Of a stretch of DNA of 64,000 nucleotides, positions 35,203-44,031 are shown piece after piece. A model generated the notes under the pieces. The model saw nothing but the letters and a program-made list of their open reading frames with translations, made no database searches and had not been told where the DNA came from. Source of the stretch: CAVSMC01 sp963728935 (GTDB taxonomy: Bacteria; Pseudomonadota; Gammaproteobacteria; Burkholderiales; Casimicrobiaceae); NCBI GenBank assembly GCA_963728935.1, contig CAVSMC010000013.1:1-64000 (forward strand), given 5' to 3'. Each line of letters starts with the position of its first letter. The stretch's first letter is position 1. The translations under genes and the position numbers were made by a program.

Positions 35203-36066
35203 ATGGAGAAGATCGCCCTCGCGCTGCAACGCGCGCTCGACACCGCGAACGAGGACAACGTGCGTTTCGGGCCGAAGTCCGCCACTTCGCCCGCGGTATC
35301 GCTGGAGCGGCCGTCCAGCGGTATCGTCTATACGCAAACGCGCTGCGTCGACATCCCCGTGCACGTTCTCGAGCGGCACCGCGTGACGTCGGTGAACAAC
35401 GACACGACCGGAGACGCGTTCCGGTTGTTGCGCACGCAGGTTCTCATGCGAATGCGGCAGAACGACTGGCGCACGCTGGCTGTGACCAGTCCGAACAAGG
35501 GCGCCGGCAAGTCGACGGTGTCGCTGAACCTTGCGATCGGGTTCGGGATGGAAGTCGATCACACGGCGCTCCTGGTCGACGCCGACCTTCGCGATCCCGA
35601 CGTGCGAAAAATGCTGGAGCTGCCGCCCGGGCCGGGGCTCGCCGATTACCTGACGGGTCGGGCGGCGCTGAAGGATCTGCTGATCCATCCCAACATCGGC
35701 CATCTCGTTGTGCTTCCTGGCGGCGCACCGGTCGCGAACACGTCGGAGCTGATGCGCTCGCCGATGATGGAGGAGATGGTGCGCGAGGTTCGCGCGCGCT
35801 ATCGCGACCGATTGATCGTCTTCGACGTCCCGTCCATCCTTGCCGGAGCGGACACACTGGCCCTGTCCGCTTACATGGATGCGACGATATTGCTCGTCGA
35901 GGAGTGCAAGACCGCCCGTGACGACATCGAGCGCGCTTGCGAGCTGCTGCGCGACTCGAATCTGATCGGCATCGTGCTGAACAAGTCGCGCGAGCTGCCC
36001 GAGCCCGATCCCGTCACGTGGCCAAAGCCCGGATTCTTCCGACGTTTTTTCGGAGCCGAAGGCTAG
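35203..36066 (+). CDS. BY-kinase-like CpsD/CapB ATPase
   Basis: A 287-aa cytoplasmic partner of the chain-length protein. Walker A is VTSPNKGAGKSTVSLNLA near residue 97 and Walker A' is ALLVDADLRDPDVRKML. Walker B is represented by RLIVFDVPSILAG. The C-terminus (WPKPGFFRRFFGAEG) has no tyrosine cluster, which in ordinary BY-kinases is the autophosphorylation site, so control may differ. The gene is tightly packed between the Wzz gene and the ATPase gene (four bases to the next start). Confidence 0.9.
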   Translation: MEKIALALQRALDTANEDNVRFGPKSATSPAVSLERPSSGIVYTQTRCVDIPVHVLERHRVTSVNNDTTGDAFRLLRTQVLMRMRQNDWRTLAVTSPNKGAGKSTVSLNLAIGFGMEVDHTALLVDADLRDPDVRKMLELPPGPGLADYLTGRAALKDLLIHPNIGHLVVLPGGAPVANTSELMRSPMMEEMVREVRARYRDRLIVFDVPSILAGADTLALSAYMDATILLVEECKTARDDIERACELLRDSNLIGIVLNKSRELPEPDPVTWPKPGFFRRFFGAEG

Positions 36067-36070
36067 AACC

Positions 36071-36883
36071 GTGTACGAACGGTTCTACGGCTTCAAGGTC
36101 AAGCCCTTCGCGCTGCTTCCGCAGGAGGAATTCATGTTCCTCTCGCGGCAGCACCGAACCGCGCTCGCACTGCTGAGCTACAGCCTGCACAACCGGGCGA
36201 TGTTCTGCGTCGTGTGCGGCGACATCGGCACCGGCAAGACGACGCTGCTGCGCTATCTGCTGAGCCAGCACGAGCCGCACATCGCCGTCGGCATGATCAC
36301 TAGCACGACCGGAACGTTCACCGAGCTGATGCAGTGGATCCTGACCGAGTTCGGCCTCGACTATCACGGTCGCGACAACATCGGCATGCAGCACGAGCTC
36401 GTCGGCTATCTCAGGCGGCTGGAGACGCTGAACAGGCGGGCCGTGCTGGTCATCGACGAAGCGCAGGCGCTCGCACCGTCGGTGCTCGAGGAGCTGCGCC
36501 TTTTCTCGAACGTGAACGCGGGTCGCGCGATGCTGATGCAGACCGTGCTGGTCGGACAGCTTTCCTTGCGCGACACGTTGCGCCGGCCCGACATGCGACA
36601 GCTGGCGCAGCGCGTGGCCGTCGACTATCAACTCACGCCGCTCGACAAGGAGCAGACGGGCGCATACATCCGCCACAGGCTACGCCTCGCCGGCGAAGGC
36701 CGTGAGGAGCTGTTCACCGCGGAAGCGAGGGATGCCGTGTATGCGGCGAGCGGTGGCATTCCGCGCGTGATCAATCTGCTTTGCGATACCGCACTCGCGT
36801 ACGGCTTTGCCGACCAGAAGCCGGTGATCGACGCCGAGACGGTGTTCGAGATGCTCGCCGACCGGTCGCGCGAAGCGAGCTGA
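36071..36883 (+). CDS. ExeA-like AAA ATPase of the EPS export system
   Basis: A 270-aa ATPase resembling the ATPase that accompanies exosortase-type (XrtA) EPS loci and the ExeA/GspA protein. It starts at a GTG with MYERFYGFKVKPFALLPQEEF, the typical opening. Walker A is VCGDIGTGKTTLLRYLL near residue 48, and Walker B is RAVLVIDEAQALAPSVLEELR. The sensor region is RPDMRQLAQRVAVDYQLTPL, then GGIPRVINLLCDTAL. It ends the export operon that began at 31387. The function in export is not established. Confidence 0.9.
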   Translation: MYERFYGFKVKPFALLPQEEFMFLSRQHRTALALLSYSLHNRAMFCVVCGDIGTGKTTLLRYLLSQHEPHIAVGMITSTTGTFTELMQWILTEFGLDYHGRDNIGMQHELVGYLRRLETLNRRAVLVIDEAQALAPSVLEELRLFSNVNAGRAMLMQTVLVGQLSLRDTLRRPDMRQLAQRVAVDYQLTPLDKEQTGAYIRHRLRLAGEGREELFTAEARDAVYAASGGIPRVINLLCDTALAYGFADQKPVIDAETVFEMLADRSREAS

Positions 36884-36925
36884 GCGAGTCAGCGCCTTTT
36901 CGCAGCGTCGCTTCGATGCGGGCGG

Positions 36926-37675
36926 TTACGCGCGCATCATCGGACGTATCGAGATATCGGTGACTTCCGCGGTTCGCGGAAGCTCGAGTGCCGCCAGGAT
37001 TATCGCCGCGACATCTTCGGGCTGCAGCAGATGGGTCGGATCATAGGGCCTGCCTTCCTGCTCGAACACGCTTTCCTGCATCGGAGTGGCCGTGCGGCCG
37101 AGATAGACGGAAAGCACTCTCACGCCCTGCGGGTTGACCTCGGCTCGCACGCTGTCGGCCATCGCCTTGAGCGCATGCTTGGTCGCGGCGTAGGGGCCGA
37201 TCTCCGGTCGGTTTACCGCGAGACCGGCGCTCGAATTGACGAACACGATCTGACCTTGCGCGCGGACCAGCAGCGGAAGCAGCTTCTGCGTCACGACGTA
37301 CGGCGCGCGCACGTTGATCCGGTACTGCTCGTCCAGCGAGTCGACGCGCGCGTGATCGAGAGTCGACTGATAAATCATGCCGGCACTGTGGACGAGGAAG
37401 TTCAGCTTGCCGGCGTCGTTCTGTACCGACTCGGCAAGTGTTTGCACGTCGGCGTCGCTTGCCAAATCGAGCCGAAGGCCGGTTACCTGGGCGAACTGTC
37501 GTGCCGACGAAACGCTCTGCGCAAGCCGCTTGGGATCGCGGCCGACCAGGAATTGCGACACGCCCGCACGAGCCAACGCGAGAGCGAGCGCGCGGCCGAT
37601 GCCGCTGCTCGCCCCCGTCACAACGGCCACGCGCGTGCCGGCCGCTTCCGAATGGTTCAGTCGCGCATCAGTCAA
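36926..37675 (-). CDS. Short-chain dehydrogenase/reductase
   Basis: A 249-aa classical SDR. The cofactor motif is VTGASSGIGRALALALA near residue 19; the NSSAG segment carries the Ser, and YAATKHALKAM carries the Tyr and Lys of the active site. It uses NAD(P)H to reduce or oxidise an unknown substrate. It is convergent with the ATPase gene and 38 bases from the large secreted-protein gene upstream on its strand. Nothing links it firmly to the polysaccharide pathway. Confidence 0.88.
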   Translation of the reverse strand: MTDARLNHSEAAGTRVAVVTGASSGIGRALALALARAGVSQFLVGRDPKRLAQSVSSARQFAQVTGLRLDLASDADVQTLAESVQNDAGKLNFLVHSAGMIYQSTLDHARVDSLDEQYRINVRAPYVVTQKLLPLLVRAQGQIVFVNSSAGLAVNRPEIGPYAATKHALKAMADSVRAEVNPQGVRVLSVYLGRTATPMQESVFEQEGRPYDPTHLLQPEDVAAIILAALELPRTAEVTDISIRPMMRA

Positions 37676-37713
37676 TCGGCAAGGGCTCGATGGCGAGGGT
37701 CGACACGCCGGAA

Positions 37714-40700
37714 TTACTGCAGCAAACCGTAAACCGTCAACTGGCTCATAGAGCCGATAATGACCTTACCGTTGGCGACGAGCGGAATGCTGAACTTCAC
37801 GGCGAAGTCGAGCGTATCCCGCGTTCCCGCCTGGTTGCTGTTGTAGAGCTCGGTGGCGAGATTGGTCGCGTCGTAGGCGCGCAACACGCCGGGCGCCGAA
37901 ACACTGTTGCGTTGCACGGCCCACAGGATGCCGTTGGCGTTGCCGTTGGCTGAAACCGCGATCGCCCCGCCGGGGTACGTGTAAACCGCGGACGATCGGG
38001 ACGTCGGCGACGTCGACAGCAACCCGTTCGTCAGCCCAAAGGCCATCAGCGTGTCGTTGACCGGAGAGAAGTAGACCGTTCCCTTGTAGTAGATCGCAGC
38101 GTTGTAGTTGCCAGGCTCGGGTGTCCCGTTGGGGAAGATGTTCACCAGCGACTGCACGATCTGATTGTCGTTGCTGGCGTTGTAGTGCCCCATGCTGTCG
38201 CGGTCGACCATGTGGATCGTCTCGTTCTTGCCGGCGCTCAGCATCAGGTGCGGATGCGCGCCCGGCTGATCGGGCAGCAGCAGAGGCCCGCTCGACGCGA
38301 GGTCGTAGTTCGACGAGGCGAGCGACGCCTGGTTGTGCGGCGTGAAATAGTCGAGCACGGTGCCGCCCGGGCTCAGCTTCACGAAGCTGTCGCCGTAGTT
38401 GACGCCGCCCGTGTTCGCATCGAACGTTCCGTTGGCGGTAATGAAATAGACATTTCCTGCGCTGTCGGCCGCCGCGCCGGCGCCGCTTTGCCAGATTCCC
38501 GCGCCCGATCCGTTCGCCGTAACGTTGTACGCCATCACCTGCTGGAGCGTCGTCGCGTTGTAGCCCAGCACCCAGCCGTGGTAAGGCTGCTGGTCGCCAT
38601 GACTGCCGAACGCGATGTAGACGACGCCGTTGCTCAGCAACAGCGCAGGACGCTGGTTCTCGCGCAAAGCATCGAACGGCACGCGTCCGCCCTGGGACCC
38701 CGTTCCCGTGCCGGGCACGCTCGCCTGGATCACCACGGGGCCGCCGAACTTCTCGGCGCCAGTCTTGGTATCGAGCGCATGCAGGCGTTGAACGTATCCT
38801 GCCGGCTCCTTGGTCTTCGCCACGACGTACAGCGTACCGCTGGAAGCGTCGATTACCGGCGTGCCCGAAATGCCGATCTCGTCGGTGATGTCGCAGCACT
38901 CGCCGGTGTCGATCGCGGGCACCGGTGTGACGCCGGCAGCGGGGTTGATGAAACTCGCGTGCCAAAGCGCAGAGCCGCTTCGGCCATCGGCGTCGAACGC
39001 GTAGACGCTGTCGTGCTCAGTCGCGATGTACACGACGTTGTGGAACCCCTGGCCCGGTATGGCGACGTTCGCCAGATAGAGCGGCGATGCGTAAGCGGCG
39101 CCGTCGAGCGGGTACGAGAACAGCTTGCCGAACTTGCCGGTGTTCACGTTGCTCAAGCTCAGCACGGTTTCGCCGAGGTTCTGGCCCGTGCGGAAGTTGT
39201 CGTTGAGATGCGTCGTCGTTCCCGGATAGTTGCTGATGTAGGCGGTCGCATTCGCCGATTGCGAATGGTCGCTCAGCGTCGCCGTCACCGTGTGCGTGCC
39301 GACCGCTGCGGGCGGCGTATACAAGCCGCCGCTCGTGATCGTGCCGGTTGTGGCGGTACCGCCCGCGATTCCGTCGATGAACCAGAGAACGCCGCCGGTG
39401 CCCGCTGCGATGACGCCGAACTGCTGCGTGCCTGTGAACGTCAACGTCGTGGCCCGGGGTACGACGGCAAGGCCGGTGTACGCCTCCGCGACGTTCGAGT
39501 ACGCGCTCGAGTTGCCACCTTGGTCGGTCGCACGAACGCGGTATTCATACGTGCCGCCGCCAATCACCGTCATATCGCTGAACGTCGTACCCGTAGTCGT
39601 CGCGATCTGAGCGAAGTTCGTGCAGCCGCTGCCCTGGCAGCGCTCGACGCTGTAGCTCGCAATCGGAAGCCGCGCGACGGACGCCGCCCAGTTGAGGTCG
39701 ACTTCGTTCGCGCCGACCGGTGTCGCGGTGAGATTCGCAGGGGGAGTGGGATTGAAGCCGATCGGCGTGTTCATGTCCGACTGGATCTCGGACTGCGACA
39801 ACGCGCGGTTATAGACGCGGACCTCGTCGATCAGCCCTTCGAAGTACTGCCCGTAGATGCTGTCGCCGCCGATCTGCAACGGGTTCGACGACGCGAGGAT
39901 TGCACCTGATTGTCCCGCGCTTGCGACCAATATGCCGTTGACGTAGAGCGTCAGGCTCGACCCGTCGTACGTGATCGCCAAATGCGACCATGTGTTGAGC
40001 GGAAGGGCGGATCCCGCTGCGACATTGGCCCCTGTACCTCCGAAGGTCCCGCCGCCGGCGGGCGCACCGCCATCGGTGGAGGTCCCCTCGAGATAATAGT
40101 TGTCGTTGCCCTTGTAGATGACGTCGGACCATCCCACGGTGGCGTTCGATCGGTTGACCCATGCTTCAAGCGTCATTCCCGTGGAAAGGCGCAGCGTCGG
40201 CGCGTCCGGGATCGCGACAGCGGCGTTCGACCCGTTGAAGACAAGCGCCGAGCCGTATTTGCCCGCGGTCGTCCATGTCGCGTTTGCCAGCGTGCCGGTA
40301 TTCGCATTTCCAGAAGTGTCGGAGACGATCGTTCCGCTGCCTTCGTCGAATGCATACGCGGCAACCAGACCCGAAGGCGCCCCGAGCGTCGTCGCCGTGG
40401 CGTCGTTGGACGCGGGGCCGATGTTTCCGGCACCGTCGAGCGCGCGCACCTCATAGCGATAGGTCGTATTGGCTGCGAGGCCCGTCGTGTCGCTGTACGT
40501 CGTCCCGGTGCCGCTCAGCTGGAACACTTTCGCGAAATTGGGGCAATCGGCCCCGGCACCCGAATCCTGGCAGCGCAGCACGCGATAGCCGGTGACGGCG
40601 ACGTTGTCGCTGGCGGCGATCCAGCTCAGATTGATTTGGCTCGCGCTGACCGCAGTTGCCGTGAGACCGCTTGGCGCACTGGGTGGTGTCGTGTCCGGTG

Positions 40701-43317
40701 TGCTCGCGGTCGCGCTCGCGGTGTTGGAATAACCACCGAGATTGCCGGCCGCATCGTTGGCGCGAACGCGGTAGCTGTAGCTCGACCCGGATATGACGGC
40801 GCTGTCGGAGTAGCTGATGGCGCCCGTCGTCGTGCCGATCTCCGCGAAGCTCGCGCAGCCCGTTCCCGTACAACGCTCCACGTGATAGCCGGTGACGGCG
40901 ACGTTGTCGGTCGATGCTCCCCAATTGAGGTTGATCGTGCCGGGCGCCGAAGCCGCGGACAAGCCCGACGGAGCGGAAGGTGGCGTGGTATCGGGCACCG
41001 CGGCAGCTGCACGGAACGCCGCCATCTGCATGACCCACGGTCCCGAAGAGCTCAGGGTCGCCGACGCGTTGTAGCTGCCGGTGGTCGTGACCACGCGATC
41101 TTCGCCGATGTCGCCGTTCGGGCTCGTCGTCATCCGAATCGCAAACCCGGCACCGGGACCGACGGTCGACGTGTACACCATGTTGGCCCCGAAAATGAGG
41201 TCATTGGCGTTCGTCGTCGCGACCGCCGGCGTGCTGCTCGTCGCGCTGGTACCGGTCGCTGCGGCGGTAACGTCGATTGGATTGGCCGTATCGAGTCCGC
41301 TGTACTCGAGGACGCGCACATCGGCGTACTGAGCCGGCACGTTGAATTGAACGGTGACCGCATTCGCGTTCGCGGCCGCGGCCGCGATGTTCTTCGCGTA
41401 ATAGATCGACTGGCTGAGCCAGCCTGCGAGAACGGTCGGCCCGACGGCACGCGTGTATACGTTGCCCTTCGAGTCCGTCACCGACGTCACCGCCGCAGTG
41501 CTGTCGTTCCAGCCGACGGCAACGATGTTGAGGTTACCCGCCGTTTGCGCGCCGGAATATGTCACGCTCAGCGAAGACTGAGGCGATTGCGGTACGGCAT
41601 ATTTGCCCTGAATGAACGCGATGGGGCTCGCACTTCCCTGGTTGGTGGTGGCGCTCGCGGAGTTCGAGTACGCGCTCAGGTTTCCCGCCGCATCGGTTGC
41701 TCGAACGCGGTAGCTGTAGCTCGTTCCCGCGACGAGGCCCGTGTCGCCGTAACTGACGGCGCCCGTCGTGGTGCCGATCTGCGCGAACGTCGAGCAGCCC
41801 GCACCCTGGCATCGTTCGACGCGATAGCCGGTGACGCCGACGTTGTCGGTCGAGGCGGTCCAGCCGAGGCTGATCGTCGTCGTTCCAGTGGCCGTGGCGG
41901 ACAGGGCCGACGGCGCTGTGGGCGGCGTCGTATCCGGCACCGCGTTGGTCGTCGTGCTGGCAGTGTTCGAGTAATTGCTGAGGTTGCCGGCGGCGTCGGC
42001 GGCGCGTACGCGATAGCTGTAGCTCGTTCCCGCGACGAGGCCCGTGTCGCCGTAACTGACGGCGCCCGTCGTGGTGCCGATCTGCGCAAACGTCGAGCAG
42101 CCCGTACCCTGGCATCGTTCGACGCGATAGCCGGTGACGCCGGTGTTGTCGGTCGAGGCGGTCCAGCCGAGGTTGATCGTCGTCGTTCCAGTGGCCGTGG
42201 CGGACAGGGCCGACGGTGCCGTCGGCGGCGTCGTATCCGGCACCGCGTTGGTCGTCGTGCTGGCAGTGTTCGAGTAATTGCTGAGGTTGCCGGCGGCGTC
42301 GGCGGCGCGTACGCGATAGCTGTAGCTCGTTCCCGCGACGAGGCCCGTGTCGCCGTAACTGACGGCGCCCGTCGTGGTGCCGATCTGCGCAAACGTCGAG
42401 CAGCCCGTACCCTGGCATCGTTCGACGCGATAGCCGGTGACGCCGACGTTGTCGGTCGAGGCGGTCCAGCCGAGGCTGATCGTCGTCGTTCCAGTGGCCG
42501 TCGCAGACAGCGCCGACGGCGCCGTCGGCGGCGTCGTATCACCTCCCCCGCTCGTCGCGGCGCGGAATGCGACCATCTGCATGACCCAACGTCCGGACGA
42601 CGTGAGCGGCGCCGAAGCGCTGTAGTTTCCGGTTAGAGCGACGGTTCGATCCTCGGCTATGTCGCCGTTCGGCGTCGTGATCACGCGGTTCACGAAGCTG
42701 GCGCCGGGACCGCGGGTCGCCGTATAGACCATATTGGCGCCGAAGATCAAATCGTTCGCGTTTGTCGTTGCCGCGGCTGGCGTGCTGCTGGTCGCGCTGT
42801 TGCCGGTAGCTGTTGCGGTTACATCGACAGGATTCGATGGATCCAGCCCGCCGTATTCGAGGACGCGAATATCCACGTACTGCGCGGGCACGTTGAACTG
42901 CACGGTCACGACATTCGCACTCGCCGCCGCCGCTGCGATGTTCTTCGCGAAGTAGATGGACTGGCTCAGCCAGCCGGCGAGAACCGTCGGCCCGACCGCG
43001 CGCGCATACACATTTCCCGCGGAATCGGTGACCGAGTTGACGACGGCTGTGCTGTCGTTCCAGCCGACGACGACCACGTTGAGGTTCCCGACGTTCTGCG
43101 CGGCGATGAAAGGCACCGTCACAATAGACTGCGGCGATTGCGGCACGGCGTAGTTGCGCTGGACGAATGCTGGCGCCGCGTTGACCTCCGCGGACACAAG
43201 CAATAGCAGGCAAGCCGCACACGCGATGAGCGCATGGTGCGAGATGAAGTTCCCAACTGCGCGTGCAGCCCGCACCTCGCGCGGTGCCAGGTTGTTCTTC
43301 TTGCCGTGCGTGCGCAT
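37714..43317 (-). CDS. Giant secreted Fn3-LamG-quinoprotein-like protein (1867 aa)
   Basis: The ATG at 43317 has a strong GAGGGGGAG site upstream. A signal segment lies at about residues 28-48 (HALIACAACLLLLVSAEVNA). A beta-rich module follows (about 48-255), then three near-identical Fn3 domains (about 259-556), a second copy of the first module (about 566-772), two more Fn3 domains (about 776-976), a LamG domain (about 982-1179, AYAFDEGSGTIVSDTSG), another Fn3 (1192-1279), an Ig-like piece, and a C-terminal beta-propeller (1364-1867) with NVVYIATEHDSVYAFDAD. It looks like a surface or matrix protein binding glycans (inference). The intact frame over 5.6 kb of repeats argues for selection. 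Confidence 0.85.
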   Translation of the reverse strand: MRTHGKKNNLAPREVRAARAVGNFISHHALIACAACLLLLVSAEVNAAPAFVQRNYAVPQSPQSIVTVPFIAAQNVGNLNVVVVGWNDSTAVVNSVTDSAGNVYARAVGPTVLAGWLSQSIYFAKNIAAAAASANVVTVQFNVPAQYVDIRVLEYGGLDPSNPVDVTATATGNSATSSTPAAATTNANDLIFGANMVYTATRGPGASFVNRVITTPNGDIAEDRTVALTGNYSASAPLTSSGRWVMQMVAFRAATSGGGDTTPPTAPSALSATATGTTTISLGWTASTDNVGVTGYRVERCQGTGCSTFAQIGTTTGAVSYGDTGLVAGTSYSYRVRAADAAGNLSNYSNTASTTTNAVPDTTPPTAPSALSATATGTTTINLGWTASTDNTGVTGYRVERCQGTGCSTFAQIGTTTGAVSYGDTGLVAGTSYSYRVRAADAAGNLSNYSNTASTTTNAVPDTTPPTAPSALSATATGTTTISLGWTASTDNVGVTGYRVERCQGAGCSTFAQIGTTTGAVSYGDTGLVAGTSYSYRVRATDAAGNLSAYSNSASATTNQGSASPIAFIQGKYAVPQSPQSSLSVTYSGAQTAGNLNIVAVGWNDSTAAVTSVTDSKGNVYTRAVGPTVLAGWLSQSIYYAKNIAAAAANANAVTVQFNVPAQYADVRVLEYSGLDTANPIDVTAAATGTSATSSTPAVATTNANDLIFGANMVYTSTVGPGAGFAIRMTTSPNGDIGEDRVVTTTGSYNASATLSSSGPWVMQMAAFRAAAAVPDTTPPSAPSGLSAASAPGTINLNWGASTDNVAVTGYHVERCTGTGCASFAEIGTTTGAISYSDSAVISGSSYSYRVRANDAAGNLGGYSNTASATASTPDTTPPSAPSGLTATAVSASQINLSWIAASDNVAVTGYRVLRCQDSGAGADCPNFAKVFQLSGTGTTYSDTTGLAANTTYRYEVRALDGAGNIGPASNDATATTLGAPSGLVAAYAFDEGSGTIVSDTSGNANTGTLANATWTTAGKYGSALVFNGSNAAVAIPDAPTLRLSTGMTLEAWVNRSNATVGWSDVIYKGNDNYYLEGTSTDGGAPAGGGTFGGTGANVAAGSALPLNTWSHLAITYDGSSLTLYVNGILVASAGQSGAILASSNPLQIGGDSIYGQYFEGLIDEVRVYNRALSQSEIQSDMNTPIGFNPTPPANLTATPVGANEVDLNWAASVARLPIASYSVERCQGSGCTNFAQIATTTGTTFSDMTVIGGGTYEYRVRATDQGGNSSAYSNVAEAYTGLAVVPRATTLTFTGTQQFGVIAAGTGGVLWFIDGIAGGTATTGTITSGGLYTPPAAVGTHTVTATLSDHSQSANATAYISNYPGTTTHLNDNFRTGQNLGETVLSLSNVNTGKFGKLFSYPLDGAAYASPLYLANVAIPGQGFHNVVYIATEHDSVYAFDADGRSGSALWHASFINPAAGVTPVPAIDTGECCDITDEIGISGTPVIDASSGTLYVVAKTKEPAGYVQRLHALDTKTGAEKFGGPVVIQASVPGTGTGSQGGRVPFDALRENQRPALLLSNGVVYIAFGSHGDQQPYHGWVLGYNATTLQQVMAYNVTANGSGAGIWQSGAGAAADSAGNVYFITANGTFDANTGGVNYGDSFVKLSPGGTVLDYFTPHNQASLASSNYDLASSGPLLLPDQPGAHPHLMLSAGKNETIHMVDRDSMGHYNASNDNQIVQSLVNIFPNGTPEPGNYNAAIYYKGTVYFSPVNDTLMAFGLTNGLLSTSPTSRSSAVYTYPGGAIAVSANGNANGILWAVQRNSVSAPGVLRAYDATNLATELYNSNQAGTRDTLDFAVKFSIPLVANGKVIIGSMSQLTVYGLLQ
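41650..42540. repeat. Three tandem near-identical 297-bp repeats encoding Fn3 domains
   Basis: Within the giant gene the DNA blocks ending with GCACCGCGTTGGTCGTCG or its variant recur three times at about 300-bp spacing (41.65-42.54 kb). They differ at only a few bases and encode the VTGYRVERCQG ... SYSYRVRA units. Confidence 0.85.
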
Positions 43318-43420
43318 GTTCACGGTTCTCCCCCTCTCGTGAACGGCGATGGTCGCCTTTCGACGTGACGGCGTCGCCGCCACGCGCAACGATGCGCGGA
43401 TTATGCGGCAATCGATGAAC

Positions 43421-43466
43421 GCGCGCTGCCAATTTCCTGAATGGCGCGCTGCCTATTTCCTGAACG
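43421..43466. repeat. Two 23-bp direct repeats upstream of the giant gene
   Basis: GCGCGCTGCCAATTTCCTGA starts at 43421 and GCGCGCTGCCTATTTCCTGA at 43444. The full units are 23 bases with two differences. A third, partial GCGCGCCG follows. They lie 104-149 bases upstream of the giant gene start, where an operator could be. Confidence 0.6.
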
Positions 43467-43785
43467 GCGCGCCGCAATGCGGCAATTGCTTCCGACGCGT
43501 TTGCTTACAGCCGCGTCCACTGGATGCGCGGCGCGCGCCTCACCGTCCCGAAAGATGTCAGTTGCGTCCCATATATTTCGGAAGTTTCAACGCGTTCGGC
43601 TTGTTCTCTTTGTCGCTTGTAGCAAGCAAAACGCAGATTCGATAAATATGTGCAAACGCCGGTCCTCATGGTCCCCAGACCGGCAACCCTCTTTTGCGGC
43701 AACAACCTACGCAAGCAACATTACGCGTTTTAGAGAAACTCGCCCGGCATTTGTGCTTTCTGCTGTAGTGCTCAGTCGGTAAACC

Positions 43786-43807
43786 TTACAAAGTTGCCCG
43801 TTTGTAA
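43786..43807. promoter_or_regulatory. Perfect inverted repeat TTACAAA-N8-TTTGTAA
   Basis: TTACAAA (43786-43792) and TTTGTAA (43801-43807) are exact complements separated by eight bases. The dyad is about 48-68 bases upstream of the sigma-54-like -24 element, close but upstream, as for an enhancer site of a sigma-54 activator. No second copy was noticed elsewhere in the window. Confidence 0.6.
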
Positions 43808-43853
43808 CGTGGCGACGACACTAAAATATTGTTTCAACATGGTTTCAGCTGAC

Positions 43854-43869
43854 TGGTATGCCTATTGCA
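43854..43869 (+). promoter_or_regulatory. Sigma-54 (RpoN)-like promoter
   Basis: TGGTATGCCTATTGCA has GG and GC exactly 12 bases apart, as in the -24/-12 consensus TGGCAC-N5-TTGCA; TGG and TTGCA match and the middle differs. It faces the sugar transferase start 163 bases downstream. EPS loci of this type are known to be controlled through RpoN in some betaproteobacteria. Confidence 0.55.
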
Positions 43870-44031
43870 TAGGCGGGATTGTTTGGTGACACGCGGGACC
43901 GATACTTCAGGTCCTGCAGCGAATCCACGGCTTATCTCCCTCCGCGACTGTCGGCGTGGAAAGGGCATGCCGTCTGTTGAGCGAACCGCTTGCTCGCGCC
44001 CAGTCGGCGCAAATCAGGGGAGCGTTTTGGA

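Larger units (their letters stand above)
43467..44031. promoter_or_regulatory. Intergenic control region between the giant gene and the sugar transferase gene
   Basis: About 565 bases without a gene I can support, more AT-rich than the surroundings (43.6-43.9 kb). It holds the inverted repeat and sigma-54-like site listed separately, which face the sugar transferase gene. Confidence 0.55.

Noticed and set aside
39910..42636. 908-codon open frame on the plus strand with repeated blocks
   Set aside because: The repeats mirror the Fn3 repeats of the minus-strand giant gene; it is a shadow.
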